Shown in pieces: positions 46,788 to 57,066 of a DNA stretch of 64,000 nucleotides; position 1 is the first letter of the stretch; each line of letters starts with the position of its first letter. Made by a program: the position numbers and the translations under genes. Source of the stretch: Deinococcus sonorensis KR-87. Lineage in GTDB: Bacteria > Deinococcota > Deinococci > Deinococcales > Deinococcaceae. Below the pieces are notes generated by a model. The model was not told where the DNA came from. It searched no databases and was given only the letters and a program-made list of their open reading frames with translations. Location of the stretch: positions 252,501-316,500 of the forward strand of contig NZ_CP158299.1 of assembly GCF_040256395.1 (NCBI RefSeq), read 5' to 3'.

Positions 46788-47765
46788 ATGACCAAGCCGC
46801 CCACCCAGGAAAACCTGAATCTCGTCACCTCTGACGACCGCCTCCTCAATGAAGTCAACAGTCGTCACCGGGTCAGCTGGCCTGGCGTCTTCGCCGGACT
46901 GGTCGCGGGCATCACCACCCTCTCGGTGCTGAGTGCCCTGGGTGTGGCGGTCGGGGCCTCCAACGCCAACTCGCTCGGCAACCTGGCGACCGGGGCCCTG
47001 ATCTGGACGGCCATCTCGGTCATCATCAGCGCGTATCTGGCCGGACTGACCGCTGTGCGGGCCGGCAACCAGCAGCTGGCCAGCCGGGGGCAGTTCACCG
47101 GCCTGATCACCGGCATGCTGATGACGGCGCTGCTGACCCTGTTCCTGTCCAACGTGATCAGCAGCCTGCTGGGCACGGCCAGCAACGTGGTGGGCAGCGT
47201 GGCCAGTGGCGCCGCGTCGGTGGCGAGCAGCGCCACCAGTGCCGCCGCCAACAACCCCGGCACCCAGGACGCCGCGTCCAGCCTGCTGAGCGGCCTGAAC
47301 GCCGACAGCATCGGCCAGATCATCGGTGACGCCAGCCCCGACCTGAGCGAGGCGCAGTCCACCGCCGCCGCCAAGGTGGTCAGCGGCATCATCACCCGGG
47401 CGAGCAACGACCTGGGCAGCAACTTGGGCAACGTCAGCAACCTGGGCGACATCGTGACCAACCGCGTCAACAACATCCAGAAGGCGCTGAGCGGCCCCGA
47501 GTTCGTGACGCGTCTGCAGCGCCAGGGGCTGAGCCAGCAGCAGGCCCAGGCCACCCAGACCGCCATCGTGCAGCAGGCCAAGCAGCTCCAGCAGCAGGCC
47601 AGCGACGCGGCCGCCGCCGCCGAGCGCATCGCCCGCAAGACCGCCAGCACCGCCGCCTGGGGCAGCCTGCTGACCGCCGGTCTGATCATCGCCTTCGCCA
47701 CGCTGGGTGGGCATCAGGCCGCCAGCCGCCGCGAGAAGCTGATCACCGATACCCGCAACAGCTAA
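46788..47765 (+). CDS. Membrane protein with long Ala/Ser/Gln-rich loop
   Basis: A 325-aa protein. Three N-terminal helices (VFAGLVAGITTLSVLSALGV; GALIWTAISVIISAYLAGL; LITGMLMTALLTLFLSNVI) come before a low-complexity extracytoplasmic region of about 170 residues (Ala, Ser, Asn, Gln) with a coiled-coil-like stretch. A final helix (WGSLLTAGLIIAFATLGG) closes it. Not recognised beyond this topology; a structural envelope role is a guess. Confidence 0.7.
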   Translation: MTKPPTQENLNLVTSDDRLLNEVNSRHRVSWPGVFAGLVAGITTLSVLSALGVAVGASNANSLGNLATGALIWTAISVIISAYLAGLTAVRAGNQQLASRGQFTGLITGMLMTALLTLFLSNVISSLLGTASNVVGSVASGAASVASSATSAAANNPGTQDAASSLLSGLNADSIGQIIGDASPDLSEAQSTAAAKVVSGIITRASNDLGSNLGNVSNLGDIVTNRVNNIQKALSGPEFVTRLQRQGLSQQQAQATQTAIVQQAKQLQQQASDAAAAAERIARKTASTAAWGSLLTAGLIIAFATLGGHQAASRREKLITDTRNS

Positions 47766-47786
47766 AGCAGAACGCAGGACCACAGA

Positions 47787-47813
47787 GAAACCGGCCCAGA
47801 AAGGGCCGGTTTC
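47787..47813. terminator. Bidirectional terminator
   Basis: GAAACCGGCCC (47787-47797) and GGGCCGGTTTC (47803-47813) form an 11-bp stem with A/T ends on both strands. It lies between convergent genes. Confidence 0.75.
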
Positions 47814-47819
47814 ACTGAT

Positions 47820-48305
47820 TTATTCCAGATCGTCGTAGCGGTGCAGCAGCCCCGCTTCCGGGTCGTCGCCGGGGCGGTGGTGGCGGGCCACCAACTGGGC
47901 CACCCGGGGCCGGGCTCCGGCCAGCGCCAACGCCTGAGCGCCCAGCGCTGGATGGTCGGCCCGCACCGTCAGCGCTCCCCACCGCACTCGCCCAGCCCAG
48001 CGGTACGGCACCAGCCCGACAAGCACCCGCTCCCAGACCCGGTACGGCCGCACCGCCTTGCCGCAGTCGTGCAGCAGCGCGGCCGCCAGCAGCTCCGGCG
48101 TGCCCGGCTGCTGAGCTACGGCCCGGGCCACCCGCACCGCATGTTCGCGGTCTCGCGGGTCCATGCTCAGATACACCTGCCGCTCACCCGCCTGCAAACG
48201 CTCCAACGCCCAGTGATCATCCGGACGTGCCTGGGCGGGGTGCAGCGAACGGGCCAGCCGACGCAGTTTGGCCGGCAGGCCCAGGACTTTGTGGCGCAGC
48301 GTCAT
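47820..48305 (-). CDS. HD-domain hydrolase
   Basis: A 161-aa phosphohydrolase-fold protein with REHAVRVARAVAQ (His), AALLHDCGKAVRPY (His-Asp) and ARHHRPG. This arrangement is common in stand-alone HD proteins with no known substrate. TATCAT lies 8 nt before the ATG. Confidence 0.82.
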   Translation of the reverse strand: MTLRHKVLGLPAKLRRLARSLHPAQARPDDHWALERLQAGERQVYLSMDPRDREHAVRVARAVAQQPGTPELLAAALLHDCGKAVRPYRVWERVLVGLVPYRWAGRVRWGALTVRADHPALGAQALALAGARPRVAQLVARHHRPGDDPEAGLLHRYDDLE

Positions 48306-48340
48306 CGAGAGCGATGATACGGCACCCGGATTGGGGTCAA

Positions 48341-49291
48341 TCAGACCTGCGGGGTGGACAGTTCGAGGGCCGCCAGCATCCGCTCGGCGCTCATGGCCGC
48401 GCGCGTGCCGGCACCCACGCTGGTGGCCAGCTGCCGGTAGACGTGGTCCGACACGTCGCCGGCCGCGAACAGGCCCGGCACGCTGGTGTAGATCTCGTCG
48501 GTCACGTCCACGTAGCCGTCGTCGCGCAGGCGCACGGTGCCTTCCACGAAGCTGGTGTTCGGCACGTGCCCGATGAAGATGAACACGCCGTCGGTGGGCT
48601 TGATCTCCTCGGCGCCGGTCTTGAGGTGGCGCAGCCGCACCGCCTGCACGGTGTCCTCGCCCAGGATCTCCTCCACGGCCGTGTCCCAGATGAAGCGCAT
48701 CTTAGGGTTGGCCAGGGCGCGGGCCTGCGCCACCTTGTTGGCGCGCAGCGAGTCACGGCGGTGAATCAGCGTGACCGTCTCGGCGAACTTGGTCAGAAAC
48801 AGCCCTTCCTCCACCGCCGCGTCGCCGCCGCCCACCACCACCACGTGCTTGCCGCGGTAGAAGAAGCCGTCACAGGTGGCGCAGGTGCTGACGCCCTTGC
48901 CCCAGTACAGTTCCTCGCCCGGAATATTCAGCCGCTTGGGGTTGGCGCCGGTCGCCAGAATGACGGCACGCGCCGCATAGCTGCCCCCGTAGCCGTGCAC
49001 CGTGAAGCTGTCGCCGTGGTGCTCGATGCGCTGCACTTCGTCCATCTCGATGCTGGCGCCGAATTTCTCGGCCTGCTGGGCCATGCGGGCCGCCAGTTCG
49101 GCACCCGCAATAGGCTCGGGGAAGCCGGGGTAGTTCTCGACCTCCTCGGTCTGGGCGATCTGGCCGCCCGGCAGCCCCTTCTCCAGAATGAGGGTGCGCA
49201 GGTTGGCACGGCCGGTGTAGATCGCGGCGGTGAGGCCTGCAGGCCCGCCACCGATAATCACGACGTCATGCTGCTTGGGTACGCTGGTCAT
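48341..49291 (-). CDS. trxB: Thioredoxin reductase
   Basis: A 316-aa FAD/NADPH disulfide reductase that recharges thioredoxin. It has the FAD site [17 protein letters not shown] (12-28), the redox-active pair CATC (137-140) followed by DGFFY, NADPH site [13 protein letters not shown], and a C-terminal FAD motif [15 protein letters not shown] lies 6 nt before the ATG. Confidence 0.95.
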   Translation of the reverse strand: MTSVPKQHDVVIIGGGPAGLTAAIYTGRANLRTLILEKGLPGGQIAQTEEVENYPGFPEPIAGAELAARMAQQAEKFGASIEMDEVQRIEHHGDSFTVHGYGGSYAARAVILATGANPKRLNIPGEELYWGKGVSTCATCDGFFYRGKHVVVVGGGDAAVEEGLFLTKFAETVTLIHRRDSLRANKVAQARALANPKMRFIWDTAVEEILGEDTVQAVRLRHLKTGAEEIKPTDGVFIFIGHVPNTSFVEGTVRLRDDGYVDVTDEIYTSVPGLFAAGDVSDHVYRQLATSVGAGTRAAMSAERMLAALELSTPQV

Positions 49292-49436
49292 GTGCCCAGG
49301 GTAGCAAAGCGCACCAGATCACACCGTTAGCCAGGCACGCTTTAAAAAGTAAAGCAGACTACCGGTACAGGACATCATGAAGACCGAGTGTGATAAACCA
49401 CACGACAAAAATGAACGCTAAAGACAATACTAAGGT

Positions 49437-49697
49437 GTGCTTACAATCGAAGAGCTGACAGCCTACTTCCAGTATCACCAGGCCGGCACGCCTCAAGGGT
49501 GCAAGACCGCTGAACTGGTCCGCCTGATCGACACGCTGGGACTGGCGTTCGCCAGCAACAACCGGCAGGTGATCGCCTCCTCGCTGATGGCGGGCCGGCC
49601 TACCTATGTGATCCAGGCCGAGCTGGCCCCGGAGCCGGTGGTGCAGCGCACCTGGCCGGTGCTGGCCACCGCCGAACGTCACGCCATTCCTGCCTGA
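49437..49697 (+). CDS. Small hypothetical protein (86 aa)
   Basis: An unrecognised soluble protein (LTIEELTAYFQYHQAGTPQG, then KTAELVRLIDTLGLAFASNN). It starts at a GTG about 5 nt after an AATACT box and is followed by a very strong terminator, which supports a real transcription unit. Confidence 0.55.
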   Translation: MLTIEELTAYFQYHQAGTPQGCKTAELVRLIDTLGLAFASNNRQVIASSLMAGRPTYVIQAELAPEPVVQRTWPVLATAERHAIPA

Positions 49698-49706
49698 AGT
49701 CAGTAT

Positions 49707-49745
49707 GCAAGCGGGGCCACGGATCATCTCCGTGGCCCCGCTTGC
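49707..49745. terminator. Long hairpin between the 86-aa gene and tRNA-Leu
   Basis: A 17-bp perfect stem, GCAAGCGGGGCCACGGA paired with its complement around TCATC. It can serve both the plus-strand gene and the minus-strand tRNA. Confidence 0.8.
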
Positions 49746-49752
49746 GTGTGGC

Positions 49753-49837
49753 TGGTGCCGAGAACGGGACTTGAACCCGTACGGGTTGCCCCGACCGATT
49801 TTAAGTCGGTTGCGTCTACCGATTCCGCCATCCCGGC
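49753..49837 (-). tRNA. tRNA-Leu (TAA)
   Basis: An 85-nt class II tRNA with a long variable arm, anticodon TAA and an encoded CCA. Confidence 0.95.
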
Positions 49838-49877
49838 CCGCCGAGAGCAGTATAGCGGGCTGTGCGGGGGACGCCAT

Positions 49878-49909
49878 GAACAGACCCCCGCTTGGGGCGG
49901 GGGCCGTTC
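49878..49909 (-). terminator. Terminator of tmRNA
   Basis: On the minus strand GAACGGCCCCCG pairs with CGGGGGTCTGTTC around CCCCAAG, just after the tmRNA CCA. One bulge interrupts the stem. Confidence 0.7.
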
Positions 49910-49912
49910 TGC

Positions 49913-50280
49913 TGGTGGAGGTGGAGAGAGTCGAACTCTCGTCCAGATTCCCCTCCGGCGTACATCTACGTGTGTAGTCTACCTTCTGGTTGTCGGGAAC
50001 CGGCGGGCGAGCAGACACGCTTCCGGTTCCTTATTCCGATTTATTTTCGCCGTCACCTACCGGACATCGGTGGGGCTAGCCTTCTTTTATGCAGAGTCCA
50101 GGACGCCAAAGGCGGGGCTTCCTGGGTCTGGCTTCACTTAAGCAGCGAAGGCGAGGGTGTTGCTCTGGAACGCAATGTTGCGGTTGCCAGTTAAAGGGTT
50201 TGCCGCTTTTTAACGAGGCCAGCGGCACCTCGACACGCCGTATCACCTTCAGATGAACCTGTCGAAACCGGGTCACCCCC
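49913..50280 (-). ncRNA. ssrA: tmRNA (transfer-messenger RNA)
   Basis: A 368-nt RNA that rescues stalled ribosomes. The tRNA-like ends pair as GGGGGTG and CACCTCC with an encoded CCA. The 5' part has GTTTCGACAGG, and the 3' part has the T-arm GAGAGTTCGACTCTC. The tag frame (50188-50138) reads GNRNIAFQSNTLAFAA and stop, ending in LAFAA rather than the commoner ALAA. The call rests on these parts together. Confidence 0.95.
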
Positions 50281-50289
50281 AGGCCTTTT

Positions 50290-50319
50290 CAGTATAGCAG
50301 AACAGCGCCGAGAACGTCA
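50290..50319 (-). promoter_or_regulatory. Promoter of tmRNA
   Basis: On the minus strand TATACT (50295-50290) lies 9 bp before the RNA, with CTGACG about 18 bp further upstream as a weak -35 box. Confidence 0.6.
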
Positions 50320-50354
50320 GAAAACTGTTGTGGAGACTTTCATACCGTGAGGGG

Positions 50355-51365
50355 GTGCTCCGTACGCTGCTGACCCTGACCCTGCTCGCCTCCACAACCC
50401 TCACCGACGCCCGTATGCCGGGCGAACCGGGCAGCAGCCACACCGCCCTGTGGTTGCGTCCGCCGGCCACCGCCGAGGCGCTGACCCGGACGCTGGTGGA
50501 GGCCAAACGTGCCGGCTTCAGCGACGTGCTGCTGGAAGGCTTTTACCACGGCCGGGCCGCCTGGACCTCGCAGGTGGCGCCGATGAAGCTGTCCTACGAC
50601 GCGGTGGCCACCGCCGCCGAAGTGGCGCGCCGCGAAGGGCTGCACCTGAACGTCTGGTTCGAGACGCTGTACTGGAGGCCCGCCGAGCAGTTCGGGATTC
50701 CGGTCACGCCGCTGTGGCAGGATCGCTACGCCACCCGCACTGCGGCAGGCCAGGCGAGCCTGGAGCTCAGCCGGCTGGGCTTTGTCGATCCGGCCAGCCC
50801 GGAGGTGGGCGCGCTGCTGGAAGGGCTGGTGCGCGAGCTGGGACAGCAGTACCCGGATGTGGGCCTGCACCTGGATTATCTGCGCTACCCGCGCGAGGCT
50901 GACTTTGGCTACCTGCCGGCAGCGGTGGACGGTTTCCAGCGTGACACTGGCCTGGACGCCCTGAGCCTGCGCCGCACCGAGGCCGACGGGCAGCCGAGCA
51001 CCCAGTGGCAGCGCTGGACCAGCTACCGCCAGCAGCAGATCACCCGGCTGGCGGACCGGCTGATCGGGGCGTACCACGATGCCGGCGGCGACGGCATGGT
51101 CAGCGCGGCGGTGTTCGGGGCCAGCGATCCGCTGCAGAACTGGCGCGGCTGGCACGGGCTGGACGCGGCCATGCCGATGCTGTACTACCCGGTCCTGGGG
51201 CTGTACCAGCTGGCCCGCTTCCGCTTCCCGCCGTCCGAGCAGGTCTGGCCCGGCATCGAGGTGGGGGCCGGACGGCCGGCCCTGCATCAGCAGCTGGACT
51301 ATCTGCACCGGCTGGGCTACCGGAACGTCTCGGTGTTCGGCTGGACCCCCGAGAGCCGGCCGTAG
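50355..51365 (+). CDS. GHL10/DUF187-like glycosyl-hydrolase-fold protein
   Basis: A 336-aa exported protein with a signal peptide (VLRTLLTLTLLASTTLTDA) and a TIM-barrel of the GHL10 type. It shows ALWLRPPATAEALTRTLVEA, GLHLNVWFETLYW, HLDYLRYP and AMPMLYYPVLGLY. These proteins are linked to peptidoglycan or polysaccharide cleavage but few are characterised. The GTG start is 6 nt after TACCGT. Confidence 0.82.
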   Translation: MLRTLLTLTLLASTTLTDARMPGEPGSSHTALWLRPPATAEALTRTLVEAKRAGFSDVLLEGFYHGRAAWTSQVAPMKLSYDAVATAAEVARREGLHLNVWFETLYWRPAEQFGIPVTPLWQDRYATRTAAGQASLELSRLGFVDPASPEVGALLEGLVRELGQQYPDVGLHLDYLRYPREADFGYLPAAVDGFQRDTGLDALSLRRTEADGQPSTQWQRWTSYRQQQITRLADRLIGAYHDAGGDGMVSAAVFGASDPLQNWRGWHGLDAAMPMLYYPVLGLYQLARFRFPPSEQVWPGIEVGAGRPALHQQLDYLHRLGYRNVSVFGWTPESRP

Positions 51366-51479
51366 CAGGCCCCACGGCTCGGTTGTGCCCCGCCTCCATC
51401 TGGCCCTGAAACGAGCAGCAGGATTTCGGACCGGGCCTCTTACGTTTCAGCCCGGTTGAGCGCTTCACCTGCCAAAGCA

Positions 51480-51512
51480 GAGCGACCCGGGACCATCGGC
51501 CCCAGGTCGCTC
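51480..51512. terminator. Hairpin between convergent genes
   Basis: GAGCGACC and GGTCGCTC, extended by GGG/CCC, around ACCATCGGC. It sits between the GHL10-like and GH16 genes. There is no clear T tract. Confidence 0.5.
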
Positions 51513-51532
51513 CATGTTCTGCAGTTCCAGTG

Positions 51533-53561
51533 TTACGGAGCCGTCTTGACCAGCTTGAAGTCTGTAAAGGCCAGGGTGTAGGCGTCGCCCTGCTGGCCCA
51601 CAGCCCCCAGGATCTGCAGCTGGGCCGCGGGGTTGGTGACCGGCGAGGTGAAGGTGTAGGTGTAGGTCTGGCCGGTGGTCGTCAGGGCGGCGGTCTTGTC
51701 CAGGTAGCGGGCGTAGCTGCCCCCGTTCTCCCCGATCACCACCGCCACGGTGCGCGGCGAGGTGCTGTGGCCCTTGAAGGTCAGGGTGTAGCTCTTGCCC
51801 TGCTCCAGCGGCACGCCCGTCTGGTTGAGCTGAACGTGCCAGTTGTTGGCCGGGTTGACGTGCGCCACCGCCAGCTGCAGTTCACCGTTCTTGACCGTGC
51901 TGGTCAGGCCGCTGCTGCCGTCCTCCCAGGTGCTCCAGTACGAGGTGCCGGCCACCCCGGCGATGCCCGGGACCGCCGGATCGTTCTGGGTGAACGACGG
52001 GTTGTAGATCAGGTTGCCGTCCGGCAGCGGCGGGCGCACCTGCACCACGGGCGCGTCTCCGATCTGCTTGAGCGACACGTTGTCAATCCAGACCTGGCCC
52101 GCTCCGGCGGCGCCCAGGTTGAATTCCAGGCGGGCGGCGGTGTCGGTGGTGGCGGCCATGTCGAAGGTGAAACTGTGATGCTGGCTGGCGGTGGTGGTGA
52201 GGGCCACGTCCTGCTCGCCGGAGTACGCGGCGAATCCGCGCGTATCGCCGCCGCCCACCTTCACCATCATGTGGCGCGGAGCCGACGCCCAGGCATCGAA
52301 ATCCACCTGGTAGCGCTTCTGCTGCACCACGTTGAGTCCGTCCTGCCGCACCTGCACCGCGTAGTTCACGCTGCCCGGCTGGGTGATGTCCACCTTCAGG
52401 CTGTGGCCGGCCGCCGCGTCGTTGCTGAGGGTGAACTGCTCCCCCTGATTGGCCTGATAGACCGTCCAGAAGCTGGAGTTGCTGACACCTGCCAGCGTGG
52501 TGGCCGTAGGGTTGGCCTTGACGTACTCGTTGCTGGCGTCCCACTCGAAGGAGGGGTTGTAGATCAGGTTGCCGTCCGGCTGGGCGGGACGGGCCGGATC
52601 GGTGCTGGGGGTCCAGGGGTAGGTCATGGTGGGGCGGGGACCCGACGTCACGCTTCTCGTCCGGCAACGCCGACCAGCGCACGTAGTCCACCTGCATCTG
52701 ACTGACGTCCGGCGTGCTGGCGTCGGGGTTGCCGCCGAAGTTGCCGCCCACCGCGAGGTTCAGCAGCAGGTAGAACGGCTTGTCGAAGGGGGCCGGCCAG
52801 GCGGCCAGATCGCCCTCCCCTTTCGGCGGCGCGGCCTTGCTGCTCCACCACGCGGTCTTGGTGGACGTGACCTGACCGTCCACCAGCCATTTGATCTCGC
52901 CGTTCTTCCACTCCAGGGTGTAGGTGTGCCACTGGTCGATGGTGCCGGCGTCCGGGAAGGTGAACTCGTTGCCGCTGCTCGTGTTGTTCGGCCACTGGCC
53001 GCCGTAGTGCAGGGTCTGCCACAGCTTGTTGGTCTGGCCGCCCTTGGCCTCGGTGATGTCGATCTCGCCGTTCGCCGCCCAGGTGCCGTAGGTGTTGTCC
53101 GGCACATCCTCCGGCAGCATCCAGATGGCGGGCCACAGGCCCTTGCCGGCCGGCAGCTTGGCGCGGATCTCGACGCGCCCGAAGGTCCGGCTGAACTTGC
53201 CGGCGGTGCGAATGCGGCCGGAGGTCCAGCTGTAGGTCTGGTCGCTGCCGCCGGTGGCCTTGTCGCCCTTGAAGCTCTCGCGGCGGGCCGTGATGATCAG
53301 CTGGCCATCCTTGACTGAAACGTTTTCAGGGCGGTCGGTGTAATACTCCAGCTCGTTGTTGCCCCAGCCGGGCAGGTTCACCACGTCACCGTTGCCGAAC
53401 TGAAAGCCCCACTTGCTGGTGTCGAGCGCCGTGCCGCTGAATTCGTCGTTCCAGACGGTCCCGGCGGGCTTATCCACCACCGGCGTGGCGCGGGAACCAC
53501 AACCGGACAGCCCCAGACCGCCGGTCATGAGCAGTGCCGCGAGCCAGAAATGCTTCTGCAT
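51533..53561 (-). pseudogene. GH16 beta-glucanase lipoprotein with carbohydrate-binding modules, frameshifted
   Basis: A laminarinase-like glucanase anchored as a lipoprotein (lipobox LSGC, Cys21). The GH16 domain (about 35-300) has catalytic GEIDITE (Glu166, Asp168, Glu171). Two CBM4/9-like modules, each starting DGNLIYNPSF, follow in another frame (51533-52651). The frames meet near 52630-52645 beside GGGGCGGGGACCC, where a one-base change would give one protein of about 675 aa. GGAGGA lies 4 nt before the ATG. It is divergent from a LacI regulator and has LacI-type operators. Confidence 0.88.
53312..53330. promoter_or_regulatory. LacI-type operator inside the GH16 gene
   Basis: TGAAACGTTTTCA within 53312-53330, about 240 bp into the gene. 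It matches the two intergenic copies and could support looping. Confidence 0.45.
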
Positions 53562-53625
53562 ACGTCCTCCTGAGCGCAGCGTTGAGCCGCGCCGCTAATT
53601 TGGGATGGCTGCAGCCTAACAGGCT

Positions 53626-53641
53626 TTGAAAACGTGTTCAA
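53626..53641. promoter_or_regulatory. LacI-type operator near the GH16 start
   Basis: TTGAAAACGTGTTCAA, a near-perfect palindrome with a central CG, 65 bp upstream of the glucanase ATG. Confidence 0.65.
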
Positions 53642-53770
53642 GCAGCACAGGGGCCTGCATAGAAAGATGCCGTTCAACCAGGCATCGATCTTTTGGGCTA
53701 TATCGATGTTCAGAGATTGTCCAGGCCGCAGCCAACTTTGTTCTGGCACCCTGCAGGCCAGCCCTGCCTC

Positions 53771-53786
53771 TGGAAAACGTTTTCAG
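53771..53786. promoter_or_regulatory. LacI-type operator in the regulator's own promoter
   Basis: GGAAAACGTTTTCA, with a perfect GAAAACGTTTTC core at 53773-53784. It precedes TATGCT (53793-53798) by 8 bp, so binding would block the regulator's promoter. Confidence 0.7.
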
Positions 53787-53809
53787 TCCTGCTATGCTGC
53801 AAGGAACAT

Positions 53810-54871
<1,062 letters not shown>

Positions 54872-54975
54872 TCGGGGCATTGCTCAAGCTCGGAGGAACT
54901 GCCGCCGCAGGTCCGGTAAAGGCCAGGGCCGATTCTTCTTGTTCGGCTCACGCCAGCGGCCCGTAGGCTGAAGCC

Positions 54976-55182
54976 ATGTCTCGGGCCTTTGTGAAGGAAG
55001 ATGGAGGCGGACGCTGGGAAGCGCCCGCAGCCGCCCGGCGGTACCGGGCCAGCCTCAAGGGTGAGCGTTCGGCGGTGCACGAGTCGGACGACCTGCTGGA
55101 TGTACTGCGCTGGCTTGCGGAGCGGGAGCGCGGGGAATACGAGCTCCACGACTGGACCGGGGCGCTGCTGGCCCGCGCCTGA
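54976..55182 (+). CDS. Small hypothetical protein (68 aa)
   Basis: A charged protein (SRAFVKEDGGGRWEAPAAAR, then DDLLDVLRWLAERERGEYEL) with a pattern often seen in small bacterial proteins of unknown role. TAGGCT lies 6 nt before the ATG, so it has its own leaderless promoter. Confidence 0.6.
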   Translation: MSRAFVKEDGGGRWEAPAAARRYRASLKGERSAVHESDDLLDVLRWLAERERGEYELHDWTGALLARA

Positions 55183-55224
55183 GCCACCCGGAACCCGGAC
55201 GCGGGTGGCCGCGTATCCGGCAAC

Positions 55225-55989
55225 GTGACCCCTGACGCACAGACCCCGGCCAAGAGCCTGAGAGACTTTCTGCTGGACACGGCGGAACGCGACCGCCCCG
55301 GCGAGGTGTTCGAGCTGGAGAGCAGCAAGATGCTGGAAGTGAAGGTGCGCGGGCGGGTGTGGAGCAAGCTGGGCGCGATGGTGGCGTACAAGGGCAACCT
55401 GAGCTTCCGGCGCGAGGGCATGCTGGAAGGCGGGCTGATGCGGGCCCTCACGCGGGCGGTGTCGGGAGAGATGGAGCCGCTGGCGAAGATCGAGGGGCAG
55501 GGGGTGTGCTACCTGGCCGATCAGGGCAAGGACATCACCATCATCAACCTGCAGGGCGACAGCCTCAATGTCAACGGCAACGACCTGCTGGCCTTCGAGG
55601 ACACGGTACGCTACACCATCACCATGCATCGCCGGATTGCCGGAATGGCTTCGGGCGGACTGTTCAGCGTGCTGGTACAGGGACAGGGTATGGCCGCCAT
55701 CCTGAGCCATGGGCACCCGCTGACCCTGCGGGTCACGCCGAACGAGCCGATCTACACCGACCCCAACGCCACCATCGCCTGGAGCGGGCACCTGCAACCG
55801 CAGCTGCGGATGGACGCCAACCTGCGCACCATCTTCGGGCGGGGGGGCGGCGAGACGCTGCAGATGGTGTTCCAGGGCGACGGCTTCGTCGTGGTCCAGC
55901 CGTACGAGGAATTCGATCAGGGCCTGGGCGGACATGCGGACCAGCAGGGCAAAAACGGCATTGGCGGGCTGGGCGACCTGTTCGGCTGA
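55225..55989 (+). CDS. AIM24-family protein
   Basis: A 254-aa beta-rich protein of the AIM24/DUF124 family. It has EVKVRGRVWSKLGAMVAYKG, GQGVCYLADQGKDITIINLQ and LLAFEDTVRYTITMHRR, with a Gly-rich end (GGLGDLFG). The family is widespread, with a mitochondrial member; its bacterial role is unclear. The GTG start follows TATCCG by 5 nt. Confidence 0.88.
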   Translation: MTPDAQTPAKSLRDFLLDTAERDRPGEVFELESSKMLEVKVRGRVWSKLGAMVAYKGNLSFRREGMLEGGLMRALTRAVSGEMEPLAKIEGQGVCYLADQGKDITIINLQGDSLNVNGNDLLAFEDTVRYTITMHRRIAGMASGGLFSVLVQGQGMAAILSHGHPLTLRVTPNEPIYTDPNATIAWSGHLQPQLRMDANLRTIFGRGGGETLQMVFQGDGFVVVQPYEEFDQGLGGHADQQGKNGIGGLGDLFG

Positions 55990-56005
55990 GCGGAATCGTC
56001 GAGCG

Positions 56006-57022
56006 TTAGGGGGCAGACGGCGTGGAAGGGGTGACGGCGGGTCCGGCTCCACTGCCGCTCTCGCCGTCCTGGAACTCGCCCGATACCGGCCCCAGCGCCA
56101 CCACCGAACCGGTGTCCAGGTTGTAGCGGATCACGCTGGCCGTGAGCGTCTGGTCGCTGGTGGCGGAGCTGGCCGGCTGCTCCTTGCTCCCACGCAGGAT
56201 CGCCACGTTGGCCGCGTCGTCGTACTCCACCCGCTCGGCGCGGCTGGTGCGGGCGCCGTCCTTAAGCACCACCCCGCCGACCAGCGTGGTGGTCTCGTTG
56301 TCCACGTTGACCTCAATGCGTTCGCTGGTGCCGCTCAGGGTGCTGTCCGTGTTCTGGCGTGAGAAGGTGATGGGGCCGTCGATGCGGGCCACGCCGTCCG
56401 ACTCGTCATACACCAGCCGGCTGCCCTCCAGGGCGGTCTTGCCCTGGGCCACATGCACCGTGTCGGCGGCGACCTTGGGGGTGGCCTCCACCTCGCAGCG
56501 GCTCAACTGATCCGTCTTGCCGTCCGGGGCCTCGTCCAGATAGCGGGCGGTGCCGGCGCTCATCTCGATGTGGCCGTCGCCGCCCTCCTGCTGCGTGACC
56601 ACCGCCAGCGGAGCCACGATCACGTTCTTGTCGATGCTGACCCGGATGCCGCCCGCCCCGCTCTCGCTGAACACCGAGATGGTGGGCGTTTCAGGCGGGT
56701 CGTTGTCCTGCGGGCCGCAGTTGGCAAAGATGCCGGTCTCGTCGCTGCTGCCGGTCCGCACCACCCGAATGATGTGCGTCTTGCCGTCCTTGGCAGTGCG
56801 GGTCAGCTGGACCGAGGAACCCTCATCTGCGGCCGGCGCGTCGCTGGGGGCAGACGGAGTGCTGGGCACGGCGGCAGGGGCAGGCGTGGAGGGTGACGCG
56901 GCCGGCGTGCCCTGCGCCAGTGCCAGCCCCAGCAGCAGCGGCGCCAGCAGCCACGGCCCGGCGCCTGTACGTGATGTTGTGGGTCTGCTCTGCCGCACCG
57001 CTGCTCCCTCCGGCCGGGTCAC
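56006..57022 (-). CDS. OstA/LptA-like secreted protein with Pro/Ser-rich linker
   Basis: A 338-aa exported protein with signal sequence [17 protein letters not shown] and a Pro/Ala/Ser-rich linker ([20 protein letters not shown]). Beta-jelly-roll repeats of the OstA type follow ([40 protein letters not shown]). LptA proteins carry LPS between membranes, but Deinococcus lacks ordinary LPS, so the cargo would be another lipid or glycan. It is the last of a three-gene leftward set. Confidence 0.75.
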   Translation of the reverse strand: MTRPEGAAVRQSRPTTSRTGAGPWLLAPLLLGLALAQGTPAASPSTPAPAAVPSTPSAPSDAPAADEGSSVQLTRTAKDGKTHIIRVVRTGSSDETGIFANCGPQDNDPPETPTISVFSESGAGGIRVSIDKNVIVAPLAVVTQQEGGDGHIEMSAGTARYLDEAPDGKTDQLSRCEVEATPKVAADTVHVAQGKTALEGSRLVYDESDGVARIDGPITFSRQNTDSTLSGTSERIEVNVDNETTTLVGGVVLKDGARTSRAERVEYDDAANVAILRGSKEQPASSATSDQTLTASVIRYNLDTGSVVALGPVSGEFQDGESGSGAGPAVTPSTPSAP

Positions 57023-57066
57023 GGCCCGGCCCGCTCGCCGCTCAGTTTACCCTGCGCTGCCGGCCG

